Source: Acidomonas methanolica (GTDB lineage Bacteria; Pseudomonadota; Alphaproteobacteria; Acetobacterales; Acetobacteraceae). Taken from it: a stretch of DNA of 64,000 nucleotides. This document shows, piece by piece, positions 56,502 through 64,000 of this stretch. Numbering within the stretch: position 1 is the first letter of the stretch; the number at the start of each line of letters is the position of its first letter. The translations under genes and the position numbers were made by a program. Location of the stretch: assembly GCF_004346035.1 (NCBI RefSeq), contig NZ_SLZN01000002.1, forward strand, positions 62,001-126,000. Direction: 5' to 3'. The notes beneath the pieces were generated by a model that was given only the letters and a program-made list of their open reading frames with translations, was not told the DNA's origin and ran no database searches.

Positions 56502-57509
56502 TTACTCGAAAACGCTCGCCTCGAAGGCTTCCTCCCATGTCCCGCTCGTCGAGGCGCGCGAATATTCCGTGGCGCGGTTCTCGAAGAAATTGGCGTGCTC
56601 GACGGCATTGAGGAGATTATCCAGCCAGGGCAGTGGATTTTCCTCGATCTCGTAGATCGGATCGAGCCCGAGCTGCGTCATCCGGCGATCGGCGATGAAG
56701 CGGATATACTGCTTGACCTCCGCGGCCGTCAGACCGTCCACCGGGCCCATCTCGAAGGCGAGGTCGATAAACGCGTCCTCATGCTCGATGGTCGTGCGGC
56801 AGATCCAGGCGATCTCGTCACGGAAATCCTGCGTCCAGATTTCCGGATTTTCCCGCACGAAGGTGCGGAAGAGACGGATCATGGAAAGGCAATGCAGCGT
56901 CTCGTCCCGCACCGACCAGGTCACGATCTGCCCCATGCCCTTCATCTTGTTGAAGCGCGGAAAATTCAGCAGGATCGCGAAAGACGCGAAGAGTTGCAGC
57001 CCCTCCATGAACGCGCCGAAGGCCGCCATGGTCTTGGCGATCTCCCGCTTGTTGGCGATGCTGAAGGACTGCATGAAATCGTATTTGTCCTTCATCTCCT
57101 TGTATTTCAGGAAGGCAGAATACTCCGTTTCCGGCATGCCGATCGTATCGAGGAGATGCGAATAGGCGGCGATATGCACCGTCTCGATATTCGAGAAGGC
57201 GGAAAGCATCATCAGCACTTCGGTCGGTTTGAAAACCTGGCTGTAATACTTCATATAGGCCGAGTTCACCTCGACATCCGACTGGGTGAAGAAGCGGAAG
57301 ATCTGCGTCACGAGATGCCGCTCACCCTCGGTCAGCGTGCGGTGCCAGTCCTTCACGTCATCGGCGAGCGGCACCTCCTCCGGCAACCAGTGGACACGCT
57401 GCTGGGTCAGCCACGCGTCATAGGCCCACGGGTAGCGGAACGGCTTGTAGACCGGATTGGCGGTCATCAGGTCGAGATGTTCGAGATCCTTGGCGATATC
57501 GTCACTCAT
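56502..57509 (-). CDS. nrdB: Ribonucleoside-diphosphate reductase subunit beta
   Basis: NrdB houses the di-iron centre and radical tyrosine of class I ribonucleotide reductase. In the 335-aa product the ligand pair E109-x2-H112 (SNIETVHIAAY) is followed by the candidate radical tyrosine Y116; further ligands are in FMEGLQLFASF and RDETLHC. Length is a little below E. coli NrdB (376). ATG 57509 opens it; the frame upstream runs into the nrdA spacer. It follows nrdA by 40 bp in one operon and ends at a 14-bp terminator-like stem. Confidence 0.96.
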   Translation of the reverse strand: MSDDIAKDLEHLDLMTANPVYKPFRYPWAYDAWLTQQRVHWLPEEVPLADDVKDWHRTLTEGERHLVTQIFRFFTQSDVEVNSAYMKYYSQVFKPTEVLMMLSAFSNIETVHIAAYSHLLDTIGMPETEYSAFLKYKEMKDKYDFMQSFSIANKREIAKTMAAFGAFMEGLQLFASFAILLNFPRFNKMKGMGQIVTWSVRDETLHCLSMIRLFRTFVRENPEIWTQDFRDEIAWICRTTIEHEDAFIDLAFEMGPVDGLTAAEVKQYIRFIADRRMTQLGLDPIYEIEENPLPWLDNLLNAVEHANFFENRATEYSRASTSGTWEEAFEASVFE

Positions 57510-57549
57510 CGGCGCGTCTCCGGTCCAAATCCAAACAAACAGGCTTCTG

Positions 57550-59562
57550 TCACTGGCAAGCGAGGCATTCCTCGTAATCTGGGCCGCCACCGGGCTTCTT
57601 CTCTGCCGCCGCCGGCATGGCTTCGTCCTCAGCCATGATGTCGTGTTTGACCGCCTTGTCGCTGACGGTGTCCGCGCGCTGCACGGAAAGGGAGCGGCAG
57701 TAATAGAGAGATTTCACCCCGCGCTTCCAGGCCAGCATGTGAATCTGGTGCAGGTCGCGCTTATGCACGTCGGCGGGCAGGAAGAGGTTGATCGACTGCG
57801 CCTGGCAGATGAAGGGCGCGCGATCGGCCGCATGTTCCACGATCCAGCGCTGATCCAGTTCGAACGCCGTCTTGAACACGTCCTTTTCCTCCTGAGTGAG
57901 GAAATCCAGATGCTGGACCGACCCCTTGCTGAGCGTGATCGAGGACCATACCGCGTCGGTGTTCCGGCCCTTTTCCTCCAGCAGCTTCAGCAGATGACGG
58001 TTGCGCACGGTAAAGGAGCCTGAGAGCGTCTTCTGGAGGAAGACATTCGCGGCGATCGGCTCGATTCCCGGGCTCGCATTGCCCGCAATGATGGAGATCG
58101 AGGCCGTCGGCGCGATCGCCAGCTTGTGGGAGAACCGCTCCATGATGCCGTATTCCTCGGCGTCCGGGCACGGGCCGCGCAATTCCGCCAGATGCCGGGA
58201 CGCGGCATCCGCCTGCGCGCGGATCTGCTGGAAAATCTTCCTGTTCCAGACCTTCGCCATCACGGATTCGAACGGAATCCCGCGCGCCTGAAGGAAGGAA
58301 TGGAAGCCCATCACGCCGAGGCCGACCGAGCGTTCGCGCGCCGCGGCGTATTTGGCGCGGGCCATGTCGTCCGGCGCGCGGTCGATGAAATCCTGAAGCA
58401 CGTTGTCGAGGAACAGCAGCACATCCTCGATGAAGCGCGGCTCGTCCTTCCATTCGTCCCAGGTCTCGAGGTTGAGCGAGGACAGGCAGCACACCGCCGT
58501 GCGGTTCTGCCCGAGATGGTCGAGCCCGGTCGGCAGGGTGATCTCGGCGCAGAGATTGGAGGTCTTGACCTCGAGCCCCGCCAGCTTGTGGTGCTCGGGG
58601 CGGGCGCGGTTCACATGGTCGGAATAGATGATATAGGGCTCGCCCTGTTCCATCCGCGCCGTCAGCAGGCGAATCCACAACCCCCGCGCGGAGACCGAGC
58701 GGATCACCGACATGTCCTTGGGCGAGCGCAGCCCCCATTCCTCGTCCCGCTCGACCGCGCGCATGAAATCGTCCGTGACCAGCACGCCGTGATGCAGGTT
58801 CAGCGCCTTGCGGTTCGGGTCGCCGCCGGTCGGGCGGCGCATCTCGATGAATTCCTCCACCTCCGGATGCCAGATCGGCAGATAGACCGCCGCCGAGCCG
58901 CGCCGCAACGAACCCTGCGAGATGGCGAGGGTCAGGCTGTCCATCACACGGATGAAAGGGATGACGCCCGAAGTCTTGCCGTTCTTGCCGACATTCTCCC
59001 CGATGGAGCGCAGATTGCCCCAGTACGAGCCGATGCCGCCGCCCTTGGAAGCGAGCCAGACATTCTCGTTCCACAGATCGACGATGCCGCGCAGCGAGTC
59101 GTCCGCCTCGTTCAGGAAGCAGGAAATCGGCAGCCCGCGCGTCGTGCCGCCATTCGACAGAACCGGGGTGGCGGGCATGAACCAGAGCTTCGAGATATAA
59201 TCGTAAAGCCGCTGGGCATGCGCCGCATCCGCCCCGTAATAGGAGGCGACGCGGCCGAACAGGTCCTGATAGCGCTCGCCGGGCAGGAGATAGCGGTTGT
59301 CCAGTGTCGCCTTGCCGAAATCCGTCAGCAGCGAATCGCGCGCATGATCGACACGGACCGGATGATGGCCTTCAAGCTGCACGACGCTGTCGAACAGCTC
59401 GGGCTCGGCGACGTCCGGCCCGGCGACGCCCAGTTCGGGAACAGCCTCCGGCACCGGCGCGTCCGTGACCTCGGAGCGCAGCGTTTCTCCTGACGGAGAA
59501 GAGCTTACGGACACGTCCTGTTCCGGAGCACGCTCAGTCACCGATCCTTCATAGAGGCTCAC
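57550..59562 (-). CDS. nrdA: Ribonucleoside-diphosphate reductase subunit alpha
   Basis: NrdA is the catalytic subunit reducing ribonucleoside diphosphates. The 670-aa product has the substrate-site cysteines in PISCFLNEADD and AVCCLSSLNLETW, the radical cysteine in TSNLCAEITLP with flanking N and E, the PTASISIIAGNASPGIEP phosphate-binding loop, and the C-terminal thiol shuttle ECLACQ. The first 65 residues are acidic and low-complexity, and no ATP-cone motif is visible there, so dATP feedback via a cone is not expected. The start is at 59562. The 401-bp region upstream is shared with osmC. Confidence 0.97.
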   Translation of the reverse strand: MSLYEGSVTERAPEQDVSVSSSPSGETLRSEVTDAPVPEAVPELGVAGPDVAEPELFDSVVQLEGHHPVRVDHARDSLLTDFGKATLDNRYLLPGERYQDLFGRVASYYGADAAHAQRLYDYISKLWFMPATPVLSNGGTTRGLPISCFLNEADDSLRGIVDLWNENVWLASKGGGIGSYWGNLRSIGENVGKNGKTSGVIPFIRVMDSLTLAISQGSLRRGSAAVYLPIWHPEVEEFIEMRRPTGGDPNRKALNLHHGVLVTDDFMRAVERDEEWGLRSPKDMSVIRSVSARGLWIRLLTARMEQGEPYIIYSDHVNRARPEHHKLAGLEVKTSNLCAEITLPTGLDHLGQNRTAVCCLSSLNLETWDEWKDEPRFIEDVLLFLDNVLQDFIDRAPDDMARAKYAAARERSVGLGVMGFHSFLQARGIPFESVMAKVWNRKIFQQIRAQADAASRHLAELRGPCPDAEEYGIMERFSHKLAIAPTASISIIAGNASPGIEPIAANVFLQKTLSGSFTVRNRHLLKLLEEKGRNTDAVWSSITLSKGSVQHLDFLTQEEKDVFKTAFELDQRWIVEHAADRAPFICQAQSINLFLPADVHKRDLHQIHMLAWKRGVKSLYYCRSLSVQRADTVSDKAVKHDIMAEDEAMPAAAEKKPGGGPDYEECLACQ

Positions 59563-59963
59563 GCATCGTCTCCCAGAACTTTTTCAACGGTTTTCGCCAA
59601 CAGGCCGCCCCTCGAAAGAGCCTCGCCCGATCCCCGATCCGCCCTCTTCATGGAAGGCATTTTCTTGCAGCACAAGGCTTGTATCATGCGACATTTAGTG
59701 ATTACGCCGCCCCTGCACCCCTACATATTGTGATGGAAGCGTCAGCGCGTCTGTTTTCTCTAACGCTATCGGCGTCGCTTCCGCACGTTAAAAATGACTG
59801 TTCCGTCCAGAAAAATTCCTCCGCATGGCCAGGCGCGAGTCGCGCTCAAATGGCAACATGCGATGCAAATCGTAAACAGACGATGAACAATCCCCTCCCT
59901 CCCGCGTTCGCTCCGGCGAAGGGAGCGAAGAATCTCGCTCCTCAGGACCGGCAGGAGTCTCGC
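59563..59963. other. Intergenic region between divergent nrdA and osmC
   Basis: This is the longest stretch without a convincing gene. It is distinctly AT-richer between about 59660 and 59830, as expected for two divergent promoters. It holds an 11-bp inverted repeat ACAAG-G-CTTGT (59672-59682), an ATATTGTG element (59725-59732, compatible with half of an NrdR box), and the three-armed structure before osmC listed separately. An open frame continuous with osmC begins at 59679 but lacks coding character. Confidence 0.6.
59908..59957 (+). promoter_or_regulatory. Three-armed alternative hairpin overlapping the osmC ribosome binding site
   Basis: Arm 1 TCGCTCC (59908-59914), arm 2 GGAGCGA (59922-59928) and arm 3 TCGCTCC (59935-59941) are perfectly matched, so arm 2 can pair with arm 1 or arm 3 but not both. 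Arm 3 with the next T reads CTCCT (59938-59942), an exact complement of the Shine-Dalgarno AGGAG (59953-59957), six bases before the ATG. Arm 1:2 pairing would free arm 3 to mask the ribosome site; arm 2:3 pairing would expose it. The geometry is seen; the switch is inferred. Confidence 0.5.
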
Positions 59964-60392
59964 ATGACCATCAAGAAAACCGCCTCGGCGCATTGGAGCG
60001 GGGGTCTCAAGGACGGCAAGGGCACGATCTCGACCCAGAGCGGCGCGCTGAAGGACCAGCCCTACGGGTTCAACACCCGCTTCGAGGAAACGCATGGCAC
60101 GAATCCGGAAGAACTGATCGGCGCGGCCCATGCGGGCTGCTTCACCATGGCGCTCTCGCTCATCCTTGGCGAGGCGGGATTCACCGCCACCGCCCTCGAC
60201 ACCAAGGCCACCGTCTCGCTCGACAGGCAGGATGACGGCTTCGCGATCACCAAAATCCATCTCGACCTGACCGGCACCGTCCCGGGCGCGGATCAGGCGA
60301 AGTTCGAGGAGCTGGCGGGGAAGGCCAAGGCCGGCTGTCCCGTCTCCAAGCTGTTCAGGGCCGAGATCACGCTGAGCGCCAGACTGGTCTGA
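59964..60392 (+). CDS. osmC: OsmC family peroxiredoxin-like protein
   Basis: OsmC proteins reduce organic hydroperoxides and are induced by osmotic or oxidative stress. The 142-aa product has the two reactive cysteines in AAHAGCFTMAL (C59) and KAGCPVSKLF (C124), a conserved arginine in NTRFEE, and the opening KKTASAHWSGGLKDGKGTI. Length and motifs match OsmC rather than Ohr. ATG 59964 is fixed by AGGAG six bases upstream and by the family's N-terminus. The leader can form alternative hairpins that may control translation. It is convergent with the ABC permease gene, nine bases apart. Confidence 0.93.
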   Translation: MTIKKTASAHWSGGLKDGKGTISTQSGALKDQPYGFNTRFEETHGTNPEELIGAAHAGCFTMALSLILGEAGFTATALDTKATVSLDRQDDGFAITKIHLDLTGTVPGADQAKFEELAGKAKAGCPVSKLFRAEITLSARLV

Positions 60393-60401
60393 AAACGGCG
60401 G

Positions 60402-61301
60402 CTATAACAGCGTCTGACGGCGGCGTATTTCCACGGCGCCGCCGGTCATCAGCAGCCCGGCTCCGAGTCCTATCCAGAGGCCGGGCGCGCTGATGCCGTA
60501 TGCGCCGGAGGCAAGCGCGGCCGCGTTGACCCGAAGCGGCATGCCGGACAGACCCACCGACGTCCCGTGCGTCACGATCTCGAGATTGCCGGCCATGAAA
60601 GGCAGAATCGGGCGGAAATGGCCGAGAACGAGCCGGGCCGCATGGCCGGTGCCGAAGGTCATGTACTCCAGGACGATCACGGCCAAGGGCAGGCCGAACG
60701 CCCAGAGAAACGGCGAGCGTCTGGCCGCCGCGGACACCAGCAGCAGCCATCCCCAAAGCGGAAACATCCAGAGGAACAGCAGCAGGGTCGCGCCTGTCTG
60801 AAACACCGCCTCGCCCGGCAGATGCGCCAGAGCGAGACCCGGACGCCCTCCCAGCAGCATGGAGAACATGATCAGCAGCAGGCAGGCGACCGCCGCGCAG
60901 ATCATCGCGAACAGGGGCAGCACGAGAATGATGACCAGCATCTTCGCCGCGACCGCCATCGCGTCCGAGACGGGCATGGATTTCCAGAACAGCAACGATC
61001 GGTCACGCGCTTCGTTGTGCAAGGCGCCGAGACCATAAACGATTCCCGCCAGAATCGCCGCGGCGATCGCCGGACGGGTGCAGGAGGTGAGCAATGTGCC
61101 GGAATCGACATGAAAACCGCCCGTCACGTCCGCCCGGCCCCGCAAGACCATGACGGCGATCACCAGAAAGGCCAACGGAAGGAGCGCGGCCGCCAAGGCG
61201 GGCACGACCAGCAGGAACCGATTCTCCCATAATTCCCGCCGCATCGACCAGAACAGCACCTGCCCCCGGGAGCGGGACGCCCGCGTCACTGTCGCGCTCA
61301 T
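60402..61301 (-). CDS. ABC transporter permease (ABC-2 type)
   Basis: The 299-aa product has about six hydrophobic helices and no ATPase motifs (e.g. FLLVVPALAAALLPLAFLVIAVMVL, AIAAAILAGIVYGLGAL, MLVIILVLPLFAMICAAVACLLLIM). The RDRSLLFWKSMPVSDAMAVAAKML stretch is a hallmark of ABC-2-type export permeases. It overlaps the ATPase gene by four bases and is the third gene of a GntR-ATPase-permease operon resembling Bacillus ytr. The substrate is unknown; such systems often export cell-envelope stress compounds or peptides. Confidence 0.85.
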   Translation of the reverse strand: MSATVTRASRSRGQVLFWSMRRELWENRFLLVVPALAAALLPLAFLVIAVMVLRGRADVTGGFHVDSGTLLTSCTRPAIAAAILAGIVYGLGALHNEARDRSLLFWKSMPVSDAMAVAAKMLVIILVLPLFAMICAAVACLLLIMFSMLLGGRPGLALAHLPGEAVFQTGATLLLFLWMFPLWGWLLLVSAAARRSPFLWAFGLPLAVIVLEYMTFGTGHAARLVLGHFRPILPFMAGNLEIVTHGTSVGLSGMPLRVNAAALASGAYGISAPGLWIGLGAGLLMTGGAVEIRRRQTLL

Positions 61302-62173
61302 CGCTCCGTCTCCTGTCGCTGCGTGCGCTCCTTGCCGAGCAGCACCAGAAAGAGATCCGCAAGTCCCGGACGCCGTATTTCGCCCAACGGCTCCAGCCGC
61401 TCCCGCGCAACCCCGTCGAACACCATCACGCTCAGCCCCATCAGCAGATGCTCATGCACCGGCCCCAGCGCCCGGGCCGCTTCCACGGCGTCGAGGCGCG
61501 GACGCAATTCGACGAAACGCCGCTCGATCTCCTCGATCGACCCGTCCAGCACGATGCGCCCCCGGTCGATGAAGATCGCATCCGTCAGGATGTCCTGAAT
61601 TTCCTCGACCTGATGGGTGGTGACGAGAATCGTCCGGTCATGGTCGAAATAGTCGTTGAGCAGGGAGATGTAGAAGTCCCGCCGATAGAGGATATCCAGC
61701 CCCAGAGTCGGCTCGTCGAGCACCAGCAGCTTCGCATCGACCGCCATGATGAGCGCGAGATGCAATTGCGTGACCATGCCTTTCGACAATTCCCGCACGC
61801 GGGACGTTCTGCCGATATCGGTGCGGGCGAGAAAGCCCTCCGCCTTCGCCCGGTCGAAACGCGGGTGAACGCCCTCGACATAATCCAGCGCCTGCCACAC
61901 CCGCATCCAGCGCGGCAGGACGGCCACATCCGCGATGAAGCACACATCCCGCATCAGCGCCGTCCGCTCCCGCCACGGATCGCGCCCCAGCACTTTCAGC
62001 TCACCCTCGAAGGAGACCAGCCCGAGAATGGCCTCCAGCGTGGTCGTCTTGCCCGCGCCGTTGGGGCCGATCAGCCCGACGATGCGGCCCGGCGGAATCG
62101 TCAGGTCGATCCCGTCCACGGCGACCTTGCCGCGATAGCGCTTCCGCAGCCCCCGCGCCTCGATGCAGGTCAT
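61298..62173 (-). CDS. ABC transporter ATP-binding protein
   Basis: The 291-aa product has Walker A GPNGAGKT (36-43), a Q-loop region (VSFEGELKVLG), signature ELSKGMVTQLHLAL, Walker B LLVLDEPTLGLD and the switch histidine in LVTTHQVEEI. It is of the CcmA/YtrB export type, with a C-terminal regulatory extension of about 70 residues. It overlaps both the regulator gene upstream and the permease gene downstream by four bases (ATGA-type), so the three are produced together. Confidence 0.92.
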   Translation of the reverse strand: MTCIEARGLRKRYRGKVAVDGIDLTIPPGRIVGLIGPNGAGKTTTLEAILGLVSFEGELKVLGRDPWRERTALMRDVCFIADVAVLPRWMRVWQALDYVEGVHPRFDRAKAEGFLARTDIGRTSRVRELSKGMVTQLHLALIMAVDAKLLVLDEPTLGLDILYRRDFYISLLNDYFDHDRTILVTTHQVEEIQDILTDAIFIDRGRIVLDGSIEEIERRFVELRPRLDAVEAARALGPVHEHLLMGLSVMVFDGVARERLEPLGEIRRPGLADLFLVLLGKERTQRQETER

Positions 62174-62532
62174 GACCTCTCCTCCCCGTCCCGCAACAAG
62201 GTCTCGACATCGAGCCCGAGCCGGCGGATCGTGGCGCGGATCTCCGGCCAGCGCCCGCTCAGGAACTGCTCCCGCTCACGCCGGCGCAACCGCCCGACGG
62301 CCCCGGCCGCCACGAACAGGCCGAGCCCGCGCCGCTTCTCGACCAGCCCTTCTTCCGCCAGTTCCTGATACGCCTTCATGACGGTCAGCGGATTGACCTG
62401 ACATTCCGCCGCCACCTGCCGCACCGAGGGAAGCGCCTCCCCCTCGCCCAGCCGTCCTTCGAGCATCATCGCGACCACCCGGTCCCGCAACTGCCGGTAG
62501 ATCGGCTGCGTGTCGTTCCACGACCGCTCCAT
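62170..62532 (-). CDS. GntR family transcriptional regulator (YhcF/YtrA subfamily)
   Basis: The 120-aa product has the GntR winged helix from residue 8 (PIYRQLRDRVVAMMLEGRLG, then GEALPSVRQVAAECQVNPLTVMKAYQELAEEGLVEKRRGLGLFV) and only a short helical tail. That is the size and layout of the YtrA/YhcF subfamily, which typically represses its own ABC-transporter operon. A perfect inverted repeat GTAAGAC-N22-GTCTTAC in the upstream region is a candidate operator. aroC lies 144 bp upstream, on the same strand. Confidence 0.93.
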   Translation of the reverse strand: MERSWNDTQPIYRQLRDRVVAMMLEGRLGEGEALPSVRQVAAECQVNPLTVMKAYQELAEEGLVEKRRGLGLFVAAGAVGRLRRREREQFLSGRWPEIRATIRRLGLDVETLLRDGEERS

Positions 62533-62579
62533 CCCGCACCCCGCTCACTCTCACGCATCTCGGCCATGCTCGTTCTTCC

Positions 62580-62615
62580 GTAAGACGCCTCGCTCCAGGC
62601 GATATGGTGTCTTAC
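62580..62615. promoter_or_regulatory. Candidate operator: perfect inverted repeat upstream of the gntR-ABC operon
   Basis: GTAAGAC (62580-62586) and GTCTTAC (62609-62615) are perfect inverted copies with 22 bases between them, their centres 29 bp (about three helical turns) apart. They lie 48-83 bp upstream of the gntR start on the minus strand. Adjacent DNA (62613-62630) is AT-rich with ATGTA-gtt-ATGTA on the minus strand, compatible with promoter elements. Binding by the GntR protein is inferred. Confidence 0.45.
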
Positions 62616-62676
62616 ATAACTACATCACCGTGGCGACAGCAAGAAATCTTCACGCGAGTCTTCGCCCTGCGCGAAG

Positions 62677-63783
62677 TCAAAGCGCCGGACGAAGCGCCGG
62701 CCAGCCGCATTGCGCGTGATGGCGCAGGAGGTGATCGGCCAGCACGCAGGCCATCATGGCTTCGGCCACGGGAACGGCGCGGATGCCGATGCAGGGATCA
62801 TGCCGCCCTTTCGTCGTCACCTCGATCTCCTGCCCCTCGCGATTGACCGAGGGAACCGGAACGAGGATCGAGCTTGTGGGCTTGATCGCAAAACGCGCCA
62901 CGACGGGCTGGCCGGTGGAAATCCCGCCGAGAATCCCGCCCGCGTGATTGCTCTCGAAACGAACCGTCCCGCCGCTCATCCGCATCGGATCGGCATTCTG
63001 CTCCCCGCGCAGACCGGCGACCGCGAACCCGTCGCCGATCTCCACGCCCTTCACGCCGTTGATGCCCATCAGAGCCGCCGCCAGATCGGAATCCAGCTTG
63101 GCATAGATCGGCGCGCCAAGCCCGGGCGGCACGCCTTCGGCCACCACCTCCACGACCCCGCCGATGGACGAACCCTCCTTGCGGATAACGGTGAGCAACG
63201 TCTCCCAGGCATCGACCATGCCCGGATCGGGGCAGAAGAACGGGTTGCGCGCCACCTCGCTCCAGTCCCAGCGCGCGCGGTCCACGGCGATGTCGCCCAT
63301 CCGCACGAGCGCCGCCCGGATCGTCACGCTCTCGCCCAGCAGCACCGCCAGCAGTTTCCGCGCCACCGCTCCCGCCGCGACCCGCATCGCGGTCTCGCGC
63401 GCCGAGGACCGGCCGCCGCCGCGATAATCCCGATGCCCGTATTTCAGATCATAGGTCACATCCGCATGACCGGGGCGATAGCGCGTGGCGATCTCGGCAT
63501 AGTCCTTGGACCGCTGATCCGTATTCCGGATTTCGAGCGCGATCGGCGTGCCGGTCGTCCTGCCTTCGAAGACGCCGGACAGAATCCGCACCTCGTCCGC
63601 CTCGCGACGCTGGGTCGTGAATTTCGACTGGCCGGGCCTGCGCAGATCCAGCCAGGGCTGGATGTCAGCCTCGGACAGGGCGAGCCCCGGCGTACAGCCG
63701 TCGATCACGCAGCCGATGGCCGGGCCGTGGCTCTCTCCCCACGTCGTCACACGGAAGAGATGGCCGAAGCTGTTATGCGACAT
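62677..63783 (-). CDS. aroC: Chorismate synthase
   Basis: AroC converts EPSP to chorismate using reduced FMN, the last shikimate step. The 368-aa product has the three family signatures: [18 protein letters not shown] near the N-terminus, the [27 protein letters not shown] block, and [20 protein letters not shown] with [16 protein letters not shown]. Length is standard. It follows fabI by 15 bp on the minus strand. It supplies the substrate of the chorismate mutase at 51.4 kb. Confidence 0.98.
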   Translation of the reverse strand: MSHNSFGHLFRVTTWGESHGPAIGCVIDGCTPGLALSEADIQPWLDLRRPGQSKFTTQRREADEVRILSGVFEGRTTGTPIALEIRNTDQRSKDYAEIATRYRPGHADVTYDLKYGHRDYRGGGRSSARETAMRVAAGAVARKLLAVLLGESVTIRAALVRMGDIAVDRARWDWSEVARNPFFCPDPGMVDAWETLLTVIRKEGSSIGGVVEVVAEGVPPGLGAPIYAKLDSDLAAALMGINGVKGVEIGDGFAVAGLRGEQNADPMRMSGGTVRFESNHAGGILGGISTGQPVVARFAIKPTSSILVPVPSVNREGQEIEVTTKGRHDPCIGIRAVPVAEAMMACVLADHLLRHHAQCGWPALRPAL

Positions 63784-63798
63784 GACGGCGCGCCGCGC

Positions 63799-64000
<202 letters not shown>

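Noticed and set aside
59672-59735. Tandem NrdR boxes upstream of nrdA
   Set aside because: One inverted repeat and one half-site-like ATATTGTG exist, but their spacing (about 48 bp) and matches to the 16-bp consensus are too poor.
59679-59963. Upstream extension of the osmC frame
   Set aside because: It lacks coding character, OsmC proteins start at the ATG at 59964, and that ATG has a strong ribosome site.

Overview
This 64 kb window is high-GC, gene-dense chromosomal DNA, most likely from an alphaproteobacterium of the family Acetobacteraceae (acetic acid bacteria or close relatives). This is inferred from gene content and order: a PmtA-type phospholipid N-methyltransferase, a heme O synthase beside a degenerate cytochrome oxidase subunit I, tetratricopeptide proteins with glycosyltransferase-9-like tails, a very long SMC, and the fabI-aroC pair. 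Almost everything is housekeeping. I see no rRNA, tRNA, CRISPR array, insertion sequence, prophage or replication origin. The MFS gene at the left edge and fabI at the right edge are cut by the window.

Layout. 1-6.1 kb: tail of an MFS carrier, mutS (preceded by a perfect TTAA-N7-TTAA CtrA-type site) and glnD. 6.1-9.3 kb: a TPR/glycosyltransferase-like protein, a small unknown gene and a Tat-exported Yellow/royal-jelly-like protein. 9.4-14.4 kb: thrC, an M16 peptidase, pmbA and a Tim44-domain protein. 14.4-17.4 kb (minus): an operon of pmtA, a CoxI-like protein without its oxygen-reducing site, ctaB and a 32-aa membrane peptide. 17.6-22.6 kb: a small membrane protein, then the minus-strand operon uvrB-aldose epimerase-greB-gshB. 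22.7-27.4 kb: an S10 carboxypeptidase, trpS and yjbQ facing a lipoprotein RNase T2 coupled to S-formylglutathione hydrolase. 27.6-33.7 kb: bestrophin-like channel, a low-GC glycosyltransferase with a trefoil-like tail, a CarD regulator, a stand-alone receiver domain, a second TPR/glycosyltransferase protein and a P-loop kinase. 33.7-40 kb (minus): tamA-tamB.

40-52.3 kb (plus): an acyltransferase, the tightly overlapping miaB-phoH-ybeY-corC operon, a DsbA-like oxidoreductase, smc, and a phosphatase-chorismate mutase-SixA cluster. 52.4-56.4 kb: a small unknown gene, pyrE-murI, a polyprenyl diphosphate synthase and a TrmN6-like methyltransferase. 56.4-59.6 kb (minus): nrdA-nrdB. 59.9-62.6 kb: osmC, preceded by a three-armed alternative hairpin that could gate its ribosome binding site, and a gntR-ABC operon with a perfect inverted repeat in its promoter region. 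62.7-64 kb (minus): fabI-aroC.

How it fits together: the genes cover DNA repair and chromosome maintenance (mutS, uvrB, smc, nrdAB), nitrogen signalling (glnD), envelope biogenesis (tamAB, plsC, pmtA, murI, fabI), RNA maturation (miaB, ybeY, trpS), stress and thiol chemistry (gshB, fghA, osmC, DsbA-like) and aromatic precursors (aroC, chorismate mutase). The two observations I consider most worth follow-up are the CoxI paralogue that appears to keep only the low-spin heme ligands, and the mutually exclusive hairpins in the osmC leader. Family calls rest on recognised motifs and remembered family architecture; no alignment or database search was run.
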